Assembly: GCA_934047225.1 (NCBI GenBank)
Contig: OW204012.1
Location: forward strand, 15,314,001 to 15,378,000
Direction: 5' to 3'
From: Ypsolopha sequella
Lineage: Eukaryota; Arthropoda; Insecta; Lepidoptera; Ypsolophidae
DNA length: 64,000 nt
The notes beneath the pieces are model-generated. The model had not been told where the DNA came from and did no database searches. It saw only the letters and a list, made by a program, of their open reading frames with translations. Both the position numbers and the translations under genes were made by a program. The number at the start of each line of letters is the position of its first letter. Position 1 is the first letter of the stretch. This document shows, one piece after another, positions 34,874 to 46,280 of this stretch.

Positions 34874-34883
34874 TATCATACAT

Positions 34884-35560
34884 ATTCACCCAGGGGGGCA
34901 GGCAAAGACCGCAGATTTCTATCTATTTGGCTTTGCCTTTCTTCAGTATGACGCCAATTTGGTCGGAAATTCGGCCTACGTCCTTTCATGGCAGGGTTTC
35001 TTAAACTGGGGTCCATGGACCCCCAAGGGGTCCGTAGCGTGAGTGCTAGGGGTCCGTGGCATGATATCTGATACCGAATGCTGCACAGTGCTATTGTATC
35101 TTTAACGAAACATTAGGCTATATAACATACACAATACAAAAACTTTACAACAAACCTTTGTTTCTTTTCGGTGACAAGTGGAAGTAAATATTTCTTTTCG
35201 TGATTGTTCGTGCTCGAGTCAATAGAAATGTAAGTTTAAAACAGTATTACTTAATTTATTAAAAAGTTGTAATTGCTTTCTCTGTTATCAGGTTTGGAAG
35301 GGATCCATCAGTTTTTGAAATTTTACAAGGGGCCCGTGACTACCAAAAGTTCAAGAACCCCTGTTTTATGGCCTCTTTGTCGAGCTTTACCATACATTAC
35401 TTTTGTCACACTACTTTGATTCATCCTCTTTATACGCCCAAACCTAAGCGTTCATTTTACTGTCTGGTCACTACACCTTTTTACAGGCCGCAACGATCCC
35501 TTATCGAGAATATAATTTCTTCAAGTCTGTCATCAGTACAAGTGACAGTATTAGTCAGTT
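34884..35560 (-). mobile_element. LINE family B fragment interrupted by a hAT element
   Basis: 34884-34991 (CATATTCACCC, GGCAGGCAAAGACCGCAG, TTCTTCAGTATGACGCCAAT) and 35372-35560 (GGCCTCTTTGTCGAGCTTTA) are two parts of one minus-strand family B remnant, joined across the hAT insertion at 34992-35363. Confidence 0.65.
34992..35363. mobile_element. Short hAT-type MITE with 8-bp target duplication
   Basis: Starts CAGGGTTTCTTAAACTGGGG and ends in the reverse complement of CAGGGGTTCTTGAACTTTTG. Flanks TTTCATGG and TTTTATGG agree at 7 of 8 positions. 372 bp, no ORF. Confidence 0.85.
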
Positions 35561-35795
35561 AGTTGTGTCTCGGTGTAACTGTGCAGGGTGCACGTATTTG
35601 TAGTAATTAGTGGTTGTAGCTCAGTTTACGTCACTCGGGGAGGCTCCTTTCATGAAGTCTACCACCAGTACAAGTGACAGTATTAGTCAGTTAGTTGTGT
35701 CTCGGTGTAACTGTGCAGGGTGCACGTATTTGTAGTAATTAGTGGTTGTAGCTCAGTTTACGTCACTCGGGGAGGTTCCCCTCATGCACTCATCG
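35532..35795 (+). repeat. 132-bp tandem duplication of a LINE-like fragment
   Basis: AGTGACAGTATTAGTCAGTT through GTCACTCGGGGAGG occurs twice, 132 bp apart. The end (CACTCGGGGAGGCTCCTTTC-like) matches the 5' part of the LINE fragment at 42272-42886. Confidence 0.85.
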
Positions 35796-36063
35796 TTATC
35801 TCTATTATTCCATAAGGACTAAGTTCCTATGTCATACAATAAAGCATACACAAGTTTCAAATTGGAGTGTCTCAAAAAATATCAAGTTACAAAATATCCA
35901 TTAGGGCTGTCAGAAGCATGCGTCGAGTGCTTCGGTTTTAGGTTACTGTTGTCGATGATGGATTGGTTTCGGGGTAGTTGGTTCAATTCCTGTACTAGAC
36001 AACAAAGAATATGTAATATAAAGCGGATGTTTGCTACTGTTCCATCTGCGACACTTGAAGACC
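35796..36063. other. Unassigned stretch
   Basis: An 81-codon frame at 35829-36074 has no recognised domain and runs into the repeat at 36064. No gene is called. Confidence 0.4.
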
Positions 36064-36440
36064 TGTGGATCTAAAACGGCCGACTTGGGTGAATCGTAAA
36101 AGGATTTGAAAGTAGGATGGAGTCACAGTTTTTTCACGCGTGCAAAAGAGACGGCATTAGAACGGAATCATAATATGATTCATCTAAAGCGGCCTTTTTA
36201 GAGGACCTGTCCAGGCAAATTGTCTTAGTAATATTACGAAGTAGACATCCTGAATATACGATTCTTAAGGGACAGGTAAGTCGCCAACGACCTTGAGTCA
36301 ACTTGTGTCGGTACAAATATCGACAGAAACTATATTGAAATAACGTTCATATCGGCGCGCACTGCATTACGACGTCACAATGTCTCCGGATAGCGCAAAA
36401 TATTAGAAAATAATACTTTTCACATGGACGCGATGGACGG
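36064..36440 (+). mobile_element. Dispersed repeat copies (of 15308-15455 and of 23930-24100)
   Basis: 36064-36212 repeats the 15308-15455 block. 36289-36440 repeats CTTGTGTCGGTACAAATATC through AATAATACTTTTCACATGGA of the 23.9 kb copy. The two lie side by side here. Confidence 0.7.
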
Positions 36441-36644
36441 GAAAATATTTCCATAATTGATTTTTCTAAGCAATATTTTCCTTGTATTTTAGTGCAAGAA
36501 CCATACAAACATCATTAGTGGTTTCAAAGAAATAACCAATTTTACTTAATTTTAGTTTAAAAACAGCTTGACTTTGAACAATATTCTCATTTTGTTTCTT
36601 ATATGCGAGAATAATTTCCTTAAATAAAGTTGTTTATTATAGTT

Positions 36645-36649
<5 letters not shown>

Positions 36650-36677
<28 letters not shown>
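36650..36677 (+). repeat. (TA)n microsatellite
   Basis: About 14 uninterrupted TA units. Confidence 0.95.
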
Positions 36678-36680
<3 letters not shown>

Positions 36681-36735
36681 TAGTTAATTTTTAAACAAAC
36701 CGTTATCAATAGAGTCGTTTTCGGAGGACGCGGCG

Positions 36736-37904
36736 CCTTAATATTGCAGAGTTAGCTTAAGAATTACACGATCTAACACCCCTATCACCTTAATATATGC
36801 AGAGTTAGCTTAAGAATTACACGATCTAACACCCCTATCACCTTAATATATGCAGAGTTAGCTTAGGAATTACACGATCTAACACCCCTATCACCTTAAT
36901 ATATGCAGAGTTAGCTTAGGAATTACACGATCTAACACCCCTATCACCTTAATATATGCAGAGTTAGCTTAGGAATTACACGATCTAACACCCCTATCAC
37001 CTTAATATATGCAGAGTTAGCTTAGGAATTACACGATCTAACACCTCTATCACCTTAATATATGCAGAGTTAGCTTAGGAATTACACGATCTAACACCCC
37101 TATCACCTTAATATATGCAGAGTTAGCTTAGGAATTACACGATGTAACACCTCTATCACCTTAATATATGCAGAGTTAGCTTAGGAATTACACGATCTAA
37201 CACCCCTATCACCTTAATATATGCAGAGTTAGCTTAAGAATTACACGATCTAACACCCCTATCACCTTAATATATGCAGAGTTAGCTTAGGAATTACACG
37301 ATCTAACACCCCTATCACCTTAATATATGCAGAGTTAGCTTAGGAATTACACGATCTAACACCCCTATCACCTTAATATATGCAGAGTTAGCTTAGGAAT
37401 TACACGATCTAACACCTCTATCACCTTAATATATGCAGAGTTAGCTTAGGAATTACACGATCTAACACCCCTATCACCTTAATATATGCAGAGTTAGCTT
37501 AAGAATTACACGATCTAACACCCCTATCACCTTAATATATGCAGAGTTAGCTTAGGAATTACACGATCTGACACCCCTATCACCTTAATATATGCAGAGT
37601 TAGCTTAAGAATTACACGATCTAACACCCCTATCACCTTAATATATGCAGAGTTAGCTTAGGAATTACACGATCTGACACCCCTATCACCTTAATATATG
37701 CAGAGTTAGCTTAAGAATTACACGATCTAACACCCCTATCACCTTAATATATGCAGAGTTAGCTTAGGAATTACACGATCTGACACCCCTATCACCTTAA
37801 TATATGCAGAGTTAGCTTAAGAATTACACGATCTAACACCCCTATCACCTTAATATATGCAGATTTAGCTTAGGAATTACACGATCTAACACCCCTATCA
37901 CCTT
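36736..37904 (+). repeat. 53-bp minisatellite, 22 copies with a dimeric higher-order section
   Basis: The unit TTAGCTTAGGAATTACACGA plus TCTAACACCCCTATCACCTT and AATATATGCAGAG repeats with few variants (AAG/AGG, CTAAC/CTGAC, CCCC/CCTC). From about 37500 to 37865 the variants alternate strictly, giving a 106-bp higher-order unit. Confidence 0.97.
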
Positions 37905-38221
37905 CAACCACCAGAATAGTCTGCGTGCAGCAAAGTTTCACATAATGTTTTGAACTCCGTTAGTTTGAACGCAACGTTTCAGTTTCAAGTCTTCGTTTAT
38001 CATACGTACAGCTGAGATGTGGAACTGAATATCCGGATATTTGCAACCCAGATTCCTTTAAAGGAAGAGTACGTACTTTCTAGGCGAGCGTTCTTCGTCC
38101 TAGGTCAGGCGCGTCAGTGACCAACCAATCATAAGAACATTTTAAAAATTCATTAGACAGGTATCCGCACATCAACGTCTTTGGCTACTCTAAATATAAA
38201 AGTGATTAAAACGTGCCCCTA

Positions 38222-38320
38222 GATTAATGGATGTGAAAGAGGTGTATCAGGATCGTGGCAAATGGAAATCTGTAGTATCTGCTTACCCCTCTGAGAGACT
38301 GGCGTGAGTGTATGATTGTA
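38222..38320 (+). mobile_element. LINE tail family B fragment
   Basis: GTGTATCAGGATCGTGGCAA, TCTGCTTACCCCTCTGAGAG and CTGGCGTGAGTGTATG follow the family B order. Confidence 0.7.
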
Positions 38321-38798
38321 TGTGTGTATAGTTTGTATGCCATGGATAGACAAAGAGGCTTCGTTATTAGGGCTTCCGTGTTACAGAGGAACTCAAAAAA
38401 ATCCCAGCATCTAAATAAAAACAAGACAAGACAAACGCATTTAATTGACATTAAATATAAAAAGAGCACGATCAAAGAGGCCATCCACCGGATATGACGG
38501 TTCGAGACGCGATGTATCTACTTGCAGCATCATACTCGCGTGTTACACTGGGAGGGAATCATTTGTGTGAGTCACAGCAACTTGCAAGGAACGTACGGGA
38601 ATCATATTTATATCTATTATCTATTCTCAGGCAGTATAGAGTATGAATATATAATAGATAGATATAATAGTAGTGTAATGAAACATATTTTGTCTTGGGA
38701 TAAGAAACCTTCTTGCTGCTGGCCTAGGAAAGAGCACGGGCTGGATATGGAGAGTTGACGGATGTCAGATTTGATTGGGTAAAAGGTTAAGAGTCGGA

Positions 38799-39187
38799 GT
38801 TCCGAGATTGGGCAAAACAGGGTTCGGGGTTATGGCTTTTTAAGATAGTAAAATATTAATTTCTGAACAAAATAAATACCACTTGTTACCTTACAAGATG
38901 CAGTACAGGTTCATTTAAAAAAAATCTTGGCACTAATGTATAGTAACTTCAGAAAAAAAAAAACAGGATGTCAAGTTCAGGTTACACGCGTAGCGCTGCA
39001 ATGCTATTCAAGAGATTTTCTTGAAATTCCTGTTTTTTTTTCTGAAGTTACTATACATTATTGCCGTGATTTTTTTTAATGAACCGGCACTTCATCTTGT
39101 AAGGTAACAAGTGGTATTTATTTTGTTCAGAAATTTTAATTTTTACCGTCTTAAAAAGCCATAACCCTGAACCCCGAATCTCGGAAC
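38799..39187. mobile_element. Long foldback element, about 165-nt arms
   Basis: GTTCCGAGATT at the left matches the reverse complement of AATCTCGGAAC at the right. Paired blocks include GGTTATGGCTTTTTAAGA, CCACTTGTTACCTTACAAGA and TATAGTAACTTCAGAAAAAA. The unpaired centre (about 38971-39027) holds ACACGCGTAGCGCTGC. Confidence 0.92.
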
Positions 39188-39427
39188 ACACACCCTTAAG
39201 AAGATGAGGCGGAGAGGCAATGCTGCCAGCCTTCTGGGTACGCTACCGAACGACGGTGATGATCTGGCCAGCATTTTTTATTTATTTTGATAATCTGAAA
39301 ATTGTACATGTATGTATATAACTTGTAATTTATTGTATTTGTGTGTAAAACTTTTTTCTTGTGTGTTTGTAATCGGAGAGAGAAAAGCAACCCTTGGCGT
39401 AGCAATCTGTGTTACCGGCTCACTCAG

Positions 39428-39632
39428 TAGTGACTAGCTTTTGCCCGCGGCTTTGCCCGCGTTGATTAAGTCTTTATGGGATAAAAAGTAGCCTATGTCC
39501 TATTCCAGGTCTAGGACTACATTTGTGCCAAGTTTCAGCCCAATCGGTTCAGTAGGTACGGTGTGAAGGAGTATCAAACATCCATCCACACATCCATCCA
39601 TCCAAACTTTCGCATTTATAATATTAGTGGGA
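39428..39632 (+). mobile_element. TTTGCCCGCGGCTTTGCCCG dispersed element
   Basis: Contains AGCTTTTGCCCGCGGCTTTG, AAAAAGTAGCCTATGTCC, CCCAATCGGTTCAGTAGGTA and the end CATTTATAATATTAGTGGGA. This is a very common lepidopteran repeat; a diverged relative is at 51565-51745. Confidence 0.75.
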
Positions 39633-39859
39633 TACCATTTGGTGCATATCGCCTCCAGTTGCGATCAACACACTTCTGGAAGCCATTTGACATTAATCAC
39701 GCGTTACCATGTTTTTTTTTTTCATATTTTTGAGTTCTCTTGTTTCGGAGTTAATATGATGTTAACATGTAATACCCATAATCTTACATTACCCACTTAT
39801 GATAAATAAATAAATCTGTAATTTGATGTCGTTGAAAAAAACGCTACATTTTCGAGGTT

Positions 39860-40070
39860 TTCTGTATGGGGTCATCCCTTGGGTGTCAATATATTTTTAT
39901 TTTTATTATTTGTCGTGTTAAAGACCTAGTAGCACATATCGTGTGTGAAAGTTTCAACTGGCTACCTATAACGGCTGAAGTTGTAGACTCCTGTGCCAGA
40001 CGGACAGACAGCGGAGGCTTAGTAATAGGGTCCCATTTGGCACCTTTTGGGTGTACGGAACCCTACAAAA
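39860..40070 (+). mobile_element. GGGTTCCGTA-family 3' part
   Basis: Ends with CAGACGGACAGACAGCGGAG, AATAGGGTCCCATTTGGCAC and GTACGGAACCCTAC, as at 9405-9695. 5'-truncated. Confidence 0.7.
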
Positions 40071-40132
40071 GACAGATAGATGGACAGAGGAACTAAAATT
40101 GTTACAATGGGTTTCTTATTATTCAGCATATG

Positions 40133-40134
<2 letters not shown>

Positions 40135-40170
<36 letters not shown>
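40135..40170 (+). repeat. (TA)n microsatellite
   Basis: About 17 uninterrupted TA units. Confidence 0.95.
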
Positions 40171-40174
<4 letters not shown>

Positions 40175-41257
40175 ATCAGTGTTTGTTACTTATCTCTCTA
40201 TGGCGTGCATTTTTTCGTCCAACTTTACGTATATGTACACTGCTTGCCAAATATAGTAGACAATGGGGTGTTGTGGATATCGTTACACTTAGCGGGGTAA
40301 AGTATGGTGGATGTAAAAAAAACGATACTCCAAGTTCTTTATAAAATATTCCTGCAATTTGATTTAAGTTTTTGATGCTTGTAAGGCTTCTTGTTTAAAA
40401 AGATTATGGTGCAGTTTAAAATTGTGTCATCCACATTCTTGAGATTTCAATCGATATCGATTTCTCAAGTAATAACTATAGGGCTAAAGAAGAAGTTCAT
40501 AGTTTAAAAATAATGAAAAATTTAAATTGCATAATGGAAAATTTGCAAATTTGAATTTTACAGGATAAATAAAATAATGTTTTAATGCTTATTCTTATTG
40601 CACACAGAAAACTTAATTCTAAATTATATAATAAAAGTTATGTACAATGGCGTGCTTATCTCAATATGAGATTTCTTCCAGCAAACCAAGGGTGATAAGG
40701 ATATTTGAAATAAATAAGATATTCATATTGTGCACGATAACACTTTTACAGAAATAAGATTAAATTAATAGTAGATACCTAATTAGTTAAAAAAAATAAC
40801 AAACTACATACAATTTACATGCCTACATAGTATAAATAAATATAACAGCCAAAATCAAACATAAAGTATGTGTAAACAAAATTTTATAACTTTTTAGAGC
40901 CAAGAGTCTATGGGTTTCATCGTTGTAGGTAACGTTTCAAGTTTTGAATCTTGACAGATAATAATATTTTTATGTTGACGTTACATTGTGACAAGTTGTC
41001 CCCGTTTCCGTGTCTGCCAGTGTACGCCAAAAGCTCGCAATCCACAATAATCTCAATTACCAGCGAAAGCTCTGCTTGTGCAATGCCGGGACAAACTTGG
41101 CACACAACGCTTATAATTGGTAGGTCCGCATGGAAACTTGGCCCGTTTTGTACTTGGCTGCCCAAAGATATTGTATGATTGCTAAAGTTAGAACGTTTGT
41201 CTGGTAGTATTTTTAAAATTAAATATTTATAAAATGTATTATCCTATAAAGTTTTTT
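40171..41257. other. Gene-free stretch
   Basis: AT-rich. Overlapping ORFs on both strands at 40917-41178 have no recognised domain and no supporting splice context. No gene called. Confidence 0.45.
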
Positions 41258-41507
41258 TAGGGTTCCGTATCCAAAGGGATCCTATTACTAAGACTCTGCT
41301 GTCTGTCCGTCTGTCCGTCTGTCACCAGGCTGTATCTCATGAACCGTGATAGTAAGACAGTTGAAATTTTCACAGATTATGTATTTCTGTTGCCGCTATA
41401 ACAACAAATACTAAAAAACAGAATAAAATAAATATTTAAGGGGACTCCCATACAACAGACATGTTTTTTTGCCGTTTTTATAGATAATGGTACGGAACCC
41501 TTTACGA
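41258..41507 (-). mobile_element. GGGTTCCGTA-family repeat
   Basis: Reverse complement of 9405-9695: TAGGGTTCCGTATCCAAAGG, the GTCTGTCCGTCTGTC block, AAATTTTCACAGATTATG, and ATAATGGTACGGAACCCTTT. Confidence 0.85.
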
Positions 41508-41510
41508 TGT

Positions 41511-41600
41511 TTTTCCGTCATAAGACGTACCAAGTACATAAATTCCATGTGTCTCAAGATTGAGAGGCCAGCGGTCTACCGCCTGAGCTATCGCCGCTTT
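41511..41600 (-). mobile_element. tRNA-derived SINE 5' fragment
   Basis: The minus strand begins GCGGCGATAGCTCAGGCGGT, a well-formed tRNA 5' half with A-box TAGCTCAGGCGG. It continues AGACCGCTGGCCTCTCAATC. No B-box follows before the next repeat, so it is truncated. Confidence 0.55.
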
Positions 41601-41601
41601 T

Positions 41602-42220
41602 TAGGGTTTCGTAGTCAACAACAAGGAACCCTTATAGTTTCGCCATGTCCGTCTGTCTGTCCGCTGCTTAGCTTAGAGACTATTAGTACTAGAAAGCTGT
41701 AATTTGGCATGGGTTACATATTTATCACGCCGATAAAATGGTACAGTAAAATTTTGAAAACATTTTTTTTAGGGTGGCTCCCTTACACGTAGAGTAGGGA
41801 TGATTTTTTTTTCTCATCTATCCCCTAGTGTCGGGGTGTCGTTGGATAAGTAATTTAAAAATATTGGGGGTGTGAGAAGACCATATTTCTATCCAGGGTT
41901 CCGTTTGCGAAATATTAAGCTTAAAAGTGTTAATTTTTGTTAGAGTCAAGTGTCCCTCCCCTGCCAGTGAAATGGTTATATTTGGAGACGTGAAAAAATC
42001 ACGGCAGTAGTATATATAACGAAATTAAAAGGAAAACTATCACAGTTAAGTAGTCTTTACAAGTTAACGAGTACAGATCGCGCCAAACTTTTAGTCACGG
42101 GGCGATTCGCATCAGTAGGAACAAAATGTATGGGCCGTTCTTGGGAAGCGCAATTTCCGAGCGTACTAGAAGTTTGTCGCGATCTGTATTAGTCGACAAA
42201 CTTATATTTGTTGCCATCGT
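41602..42220 (-). mobile_element. GGGTTCCGTA-family repeat, long form (sister of 29372-30030)
   Basis: Shares AGAGACTATTAGTACTAGAA, TTTGGAGACGTGAAAAAATC, GTACAGATCGCGCCAAACTT and AACAAAATGTATGGGCCGTT with the 29 kb copy, in the same order and orientation. The outer end is cut where the LINE fragment begins. Confidence 0.85.
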
Positions 42221-42271
42221 GGTGAAAGGATTTGCCAATCAGTCTACCAGTATTGATTATTCGCTGATTGC

Positions 42272-42930
42272 CCAGGGTGCGCCGGGCGCTTGCACATGTA
42301 GTTCTGTGGAGTAGTTGCGCCACTCGGGGAGGCTCCTTTCTTGCACCCCAACCTTAAATCAACCCCTCTCGGTATGCTGTACCCACTTGCAGGCATAGCC
42401 CCACCAGCAGTCCGTAGGGAGATCACGAGCGCAGTGGAGAAGCTGAAGCAAGAAACTGACCCGCAGCACCCGGTCTACAAGTACCAACAAGAGCAACCTC
42501 GACTCAAAAGTCGCAACAGCTTCTTGAAGGGCACCAAGGCTCTCACTGACGGTCCAGCAAATGCGAGATGTTATCGGTGGAGAGAAACACTCACTCCTCC
42601 TACCACATTTGCCCCAGCACAGGAGCAGCTGGCACCTGGGAACAAATACCCGTGGCCTATTTGGAAAACGCTTAACCGCCTGCGCACCCAGGTTGGCCGC
42701 TGCAGACACAACCTTTTCAAATGGGGCTTCTCAAATAACGGGAGCTGCGATTGCGGAGCCACCCAGCAAACCATGGCTCACGTCATGTCATGTCCATCGT
42801 GCCCGACCACCTGCACGATGACCGATCTTTTTGAGGCCAACGACAGAGCCATAAAAGTGGCCTCTTTCTGGTCCGGAAAGGTTTAAAATAATAATAGTTT
42901 GATGCCATCGACACGCTAAGAAGAAGACAA
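42272..42930 (+). mobile_element. LINE 3' fragment (C-terminus plus 3' UTR)
   Basis: Carries the frame 42341-42886 and a 3' UTR ending CGACACGCTAAGAAGAAG that is the same as in the minus-strand copy at 33361-33657. Sequence upstream of 42341 remains alignable with 35532-35795 (CACTCGGGGAGGCTCC). Confidence 0.85.
42341..42886 (+). pseudogene. LINE polyprotein C-terminal fragment (181 codons)
   Basis: Open frame without stops ending FWSGKV. It includes PLAGIAPPAVRREITSAVEK, a WKTLNRLRTQVGRC helix and a SCDCGATQQTMAHVMSCPSC segment with Cys/His spacing typical of the tail of Jockey/R1-like non-LTR retrotransposons. The reverse-transcriptase catalytic region itself is absent, so this is a 5'-truncated insertion. 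The annotated ATG is only the first methionine in the fragment. The intact frame and identity with the 33 kb copy over its last 86 residues suggest recent activity. Confidence 0.85.
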
Positions 42931-43189
42931 ACTTATAAAATGGACTTGGAGAAGAAGTCCGCATATTGTGCAAGGCAACTACGGAACCCTACACTGCGCG
43001 TGGCTCGACACGCACTTGGCCGGTTTTTTCTCCCGATAATTAGTATAACAACCAAAAAAAGAATCAGCCCACTTCTCAGACAGCATTCTGGTACATTTCT
43101 AAAACATATTCACAGTTTCCTTGAACTGTTGTGCTGTTTTACTCCGTAACTTTCAAGTTCTAGGAATTGTTCGCGTTCAATTATTAATC

Positions 43190-43300
43190 ATACATACATG
43201 TATTCCATCTGCTTCAATCCTGACACACCTCTTTGACAGCATCTCTGTGTCATATAAGATCTTCTATTCCGTTGTTTTTTCAGTCTTATGATTTTTGAAC
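43190..43300 (-). mobile_element. LINE tail family B fragment
   Basis: CATCTGCTTCAATCCTGACA and the ATATAAGATCTTCTATTCCG block read as a diverged reverse copy. Confidence 0.5.
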
Positions 43301-43314
43301 CGTAAAAAAGCTGG

Positions 43315-43620
43315 TCAAGTGCGAATAAGACCTACTTGTGAAATGAATTTAAGGTTTCTAAGTTAACTGGAAGTGCCTAATAGGTTTTTATGATGAGCAA
43401 ATTTGAATGAAATTGATTACGTATAGGGCAATAACTTTTTTTCGCGTCGAGTCAAAAACCTGATTTTTCAACAGCATCATGGGGCCGTAGACTTCTGTTA
43501 GAAGTATTAGTTTCAACTTGATATATCTCTCTCGGGCCCCAAAAGGGTCTTGATAGACGAAAAAACAGACAAAGGGTTCCGATTTTACATTTTGAGGTAC
43601 GGAACCCAAAAAAATATTTA
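43315..43620 (-). mobile_element. Dispersed repeat, uninterrupted sister of 9895-10660
   Basis: Reverse complement gives GTCTATCAAGACCCTTTTGG, TATATCAAGTTGAAACTAAT, AACAGAAGTCTACGGCCCCA, GTAATCAATTTCATTCAAAT and GCACTTCCAGTTAACTTAGA without the MITE present at 10149. Confidence 0.7.
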
Positions 43621-43839
43621 TTGATTGAGAAATCGAATCGATCGACTTAGCATAGAGTCCACGTATCTATAATCCTCTATTACGTACAATTTGAGAGATT
43701 ACCCTATAGTTGCGTTGATAGCAGGCACGTATTCAGGGGGGTCCTCCATCCAGGGGGTCCGAACCCCCACTAAAGCTTTAGCCTGCGTAAGGCGATGCAC
43801 GGTAAAAAGTTGAACATAGTTTGTATTTGAAATTCTCAC

Positions 43840-44010
43840 TGATTTTTTTACCGACTTCAAAAAAGGGGTTCTCAATTCGACTGTATTTTTTTTTGGCGTT
43901 GTTACTCCATAACTCCGTCATTTCTGAACCGATTTGAATAATTCTTTTTTTGTTTGGAAGAGTGTACTTCCAGGTAGGTCCCATTTTAGGTTTGGTCATG
44001 ATCTGATGAT
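43840..44010 (+). mobile_element. ACCGACTTCAAAAAAGG dispersed element
   Basis: TTTTTTTACCGACTTCAAAA, GTTCTCAATTCGACTGTATT, GAACCGATTTGAATAATTC and TTAGGTTTGGTCATGATCTG are hallmarks of a repeat very common in Lepidoptera. Confidence 0.65.
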
Positions 44011-44785
44011 TACATTTCTGATTGTTTATATAGAATATAATAGAAAACTTTATTTGTTTGATTTTTGGTCCTTAAAAATTAGGTGTTACAATATGCTTAA
44101 ATATGTCATTCCTCAAAAATCTGCCAAATTTGGCGTACAAATATTTATCTAAATAAACACAAACAAAGAAACAATTGACCTTAAACCTTAAAATCTGAAT
44201 TACAAATAAATATATAAAATAATTCAATTTATAATGTTAAATTATGTGAACCGTCAATTTAAAAAGAATACGAATGTCAATCTATATAAACTAAGGTTAA
44301 AAATTATTATTATGATTAAAAAAATCATCTACCGAGTAAAAACATGTCATGTACGCACTCGGATATGTGAGCGAAAATCGCTACCGAGAGGGTACCAGAT
44401 AACGGCTATCGACGGCAGGCCAAAAAGACGATGGCGCGGGCGGGACATTCATTTTTACCGGGGTGGTCGGAAGTACCGCGATATGTGGTATCAGCAAGGG
44501 GAGGCCCAGCGGTGGGACACTTTGATGCTACATAGATAGATGTCAAAAAGCTTGCGGCCAGTAACCCCTTCATACGTCCCTGGGAAATAGTTAGACCGAT
44601 GGCCACAGGCTACGGCGTGCTATGTTATTGAGAACAGTTATCGTGTATTAGTGAGCTACTTAATTATGGACTTTGAGGCTCAGCGCTTCGTGTGAGCTTG
44701 GTGGACCGAGTGGACTGGTAACCTCATATCTGTTTGGATCTATTTTCTATTTTCAGGAAGAAATGTAATTTTCTAAGTGCGCGGT
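44011..44785. other. Gene-free stretch
   Basis: The 101-codon ORF at 44234-44539 contains ...RRWRGRDIHFYRGG..W.QQGEAQRWDTL, which looks like a decayed LINE C-terminus (compare R.RW...G...VQRWDT) but is too damaged to assign. No host gene. Confidence 0.45.
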
Positions 44786-45210
44786 TTAAGGCGATATGCG
44801 AAAAAGATACGGGTGTTTCATTTCTGTGTATTTCATGAAATACATGGAAAATGTCAATAAGTTTCTGGTATATGCATTTTGACTATATAATCTAGGGTTT
44901 TGAAATTGGAAAACATGTTTGAATAAATTTTCCTCGATGGAAATAATTGTTGAAATGAGGTCTTCAAACACACTTTTTCTTCTCGTTTGACGAATAGGAA
45001 CCATATACTGAACTCGAACATATTTTATTAGGTGTGTTTCAACAATATCTAGAGATTTGATATTTGAAATTTTGCTAGCTGTTTCAGTTTTTTTAATAAA
45101 AGTATAAAACCAACTTTTTTCCCTTTTGCCCTGAATCCGCCCCTCTCGCACCTGCGCGATTTTTCGCTTGAAGTGATAGTGACAAAAATTAAATTCGCAT
45201 CGCCTCTTAA
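44786..45210. mobile_element. TTAA-ended element (subfamily of 10798 and 22114)
   Basis: TTAAGGCGATATGCG at the left and CGCATCGCCTCTTAA at the right, 425 bp. The 145-codon minus ORF 44786-45223 lies wholly within the repeat and is not conserved as a frame in the sister copies. Confidence 0.9.
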
Positions 45211-45546
45211 TGGCTACGTTCAAATGTTTTGAACTATCAAGTCACGATCAATGTGATATATTTGAAAACTACCTACTTATGTCTCAGTAAACTTTATGTT
45301 TAACTGTTGGTACGGTTCAAAAGTGGATTTTCTCCACTCTCAAGTTATGAAGTAACCATGCCGACATGTTCCGCGTAAAAAAAAAGGTACTTTGAGCGGG
45401 CGCGTTGCGTCTAATAGTTCTGTGGTTACGTCCTACGTCACAACAAGGTTTTTTTATCAGGTTCGGTTGTGGTACAGTATTTAAAAAATATATTCCTACA
45501 GAAACAGCCCTAACTCACGTAATTCATTATTGTCAACAGTTTTTCC

Positions 45547-45986
45547 AGGAGCTGTATTTTTGAATCATTCGAATTTCAATTCGCTTATGAATCCGCATGA
45601 TTCGCATACGAAAACTTGAAATCGGTATTTTTGAAAATTCTCTCCGTGAATTCTGCAACGAGTGGTCTGACCCACTCGTTTTCCGATTTCTACTAGTAGA
45701 AACTATGCAAGAATGACAAGAAGAAAATGCATCGATGAGACTGACATGACATTATAACTTTTTAATTTACGTTCCGTTCACCTCCATTCATTGCCGGTTT
45801 TTAAAATCAACGAAATATTGCTTTCCGGTTTTAATTTTTTCTGCGTGAAACGAAAACCGTTTACATTGATTTCTACTGATTCAAAAATACGTAAAATCGT
45901 GACCAATCGAATTGAATTTCGCACGTGATTTTTTTTTCGTGCGTGAATATATGATTCACGGCGAGTGATTCAAAAATACAGCTCCT
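45547..45986. mobile_element. TIR element with 21-bp perfect inverted ends
   Basis: The first and last 21 bases are perfect inverted repeats beginning AGGAGCTGTATTTTTGAATC. Sister copy at 24458-24925. About 440 bp, no ORF. Confidence 0.9.
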
Positions 45987-46059
45987 TGTTGGCTTTTTCA
46001 TGGTCGCAAGATTCGCGACGCGTTCCTTAGGTAGCAGTGCGGTGCGAAAGTGGTACAAT

Positions 46060-46280
46060 TTAGGGTGCTACGGAAAAAATATCGACACTTTTAGAACTTT
46101 TGAAGTAGATAACTTCAGTAAATTTTGTATTATTTTGATTAAATAGTATATTATTTTTGATATCTTTTTCTAGGGATCTGTTAAACAGAAACGCGATTGG
46201 AGAAATTCGGCTCGATAGAAAGTTTTATTAAAATGTGGTGTTTTTCGACACCAATTTTTCTGGTTTGACAATTAAGAATG
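46060..46280 (+). mobile_element. TTAA family T, 5' half only
   Basis: GTGCTACGG, TCGACACTTTTAGAACTT, CAGAAACGCGATTGGAGAAA and CACCAATTTTTCTGGTTTGA follow the family T order; the 3' half is missing. Confidence 0.7.

Noticed and set aside
42341..42886. 181-codon ORF as a possible host zinc-binding gene
   Set aside because: An identical C-terminus and 3' UTR occurs at 33361-33657, and the sequence is typical of a LINE polyprotein end.
44786..45223. 145-codon minus-strand ORF
   Set aside because: It lies inside a TTAA element, and in the sister copies at 10798 and 22114 the same sequence is broken into shorter frames.
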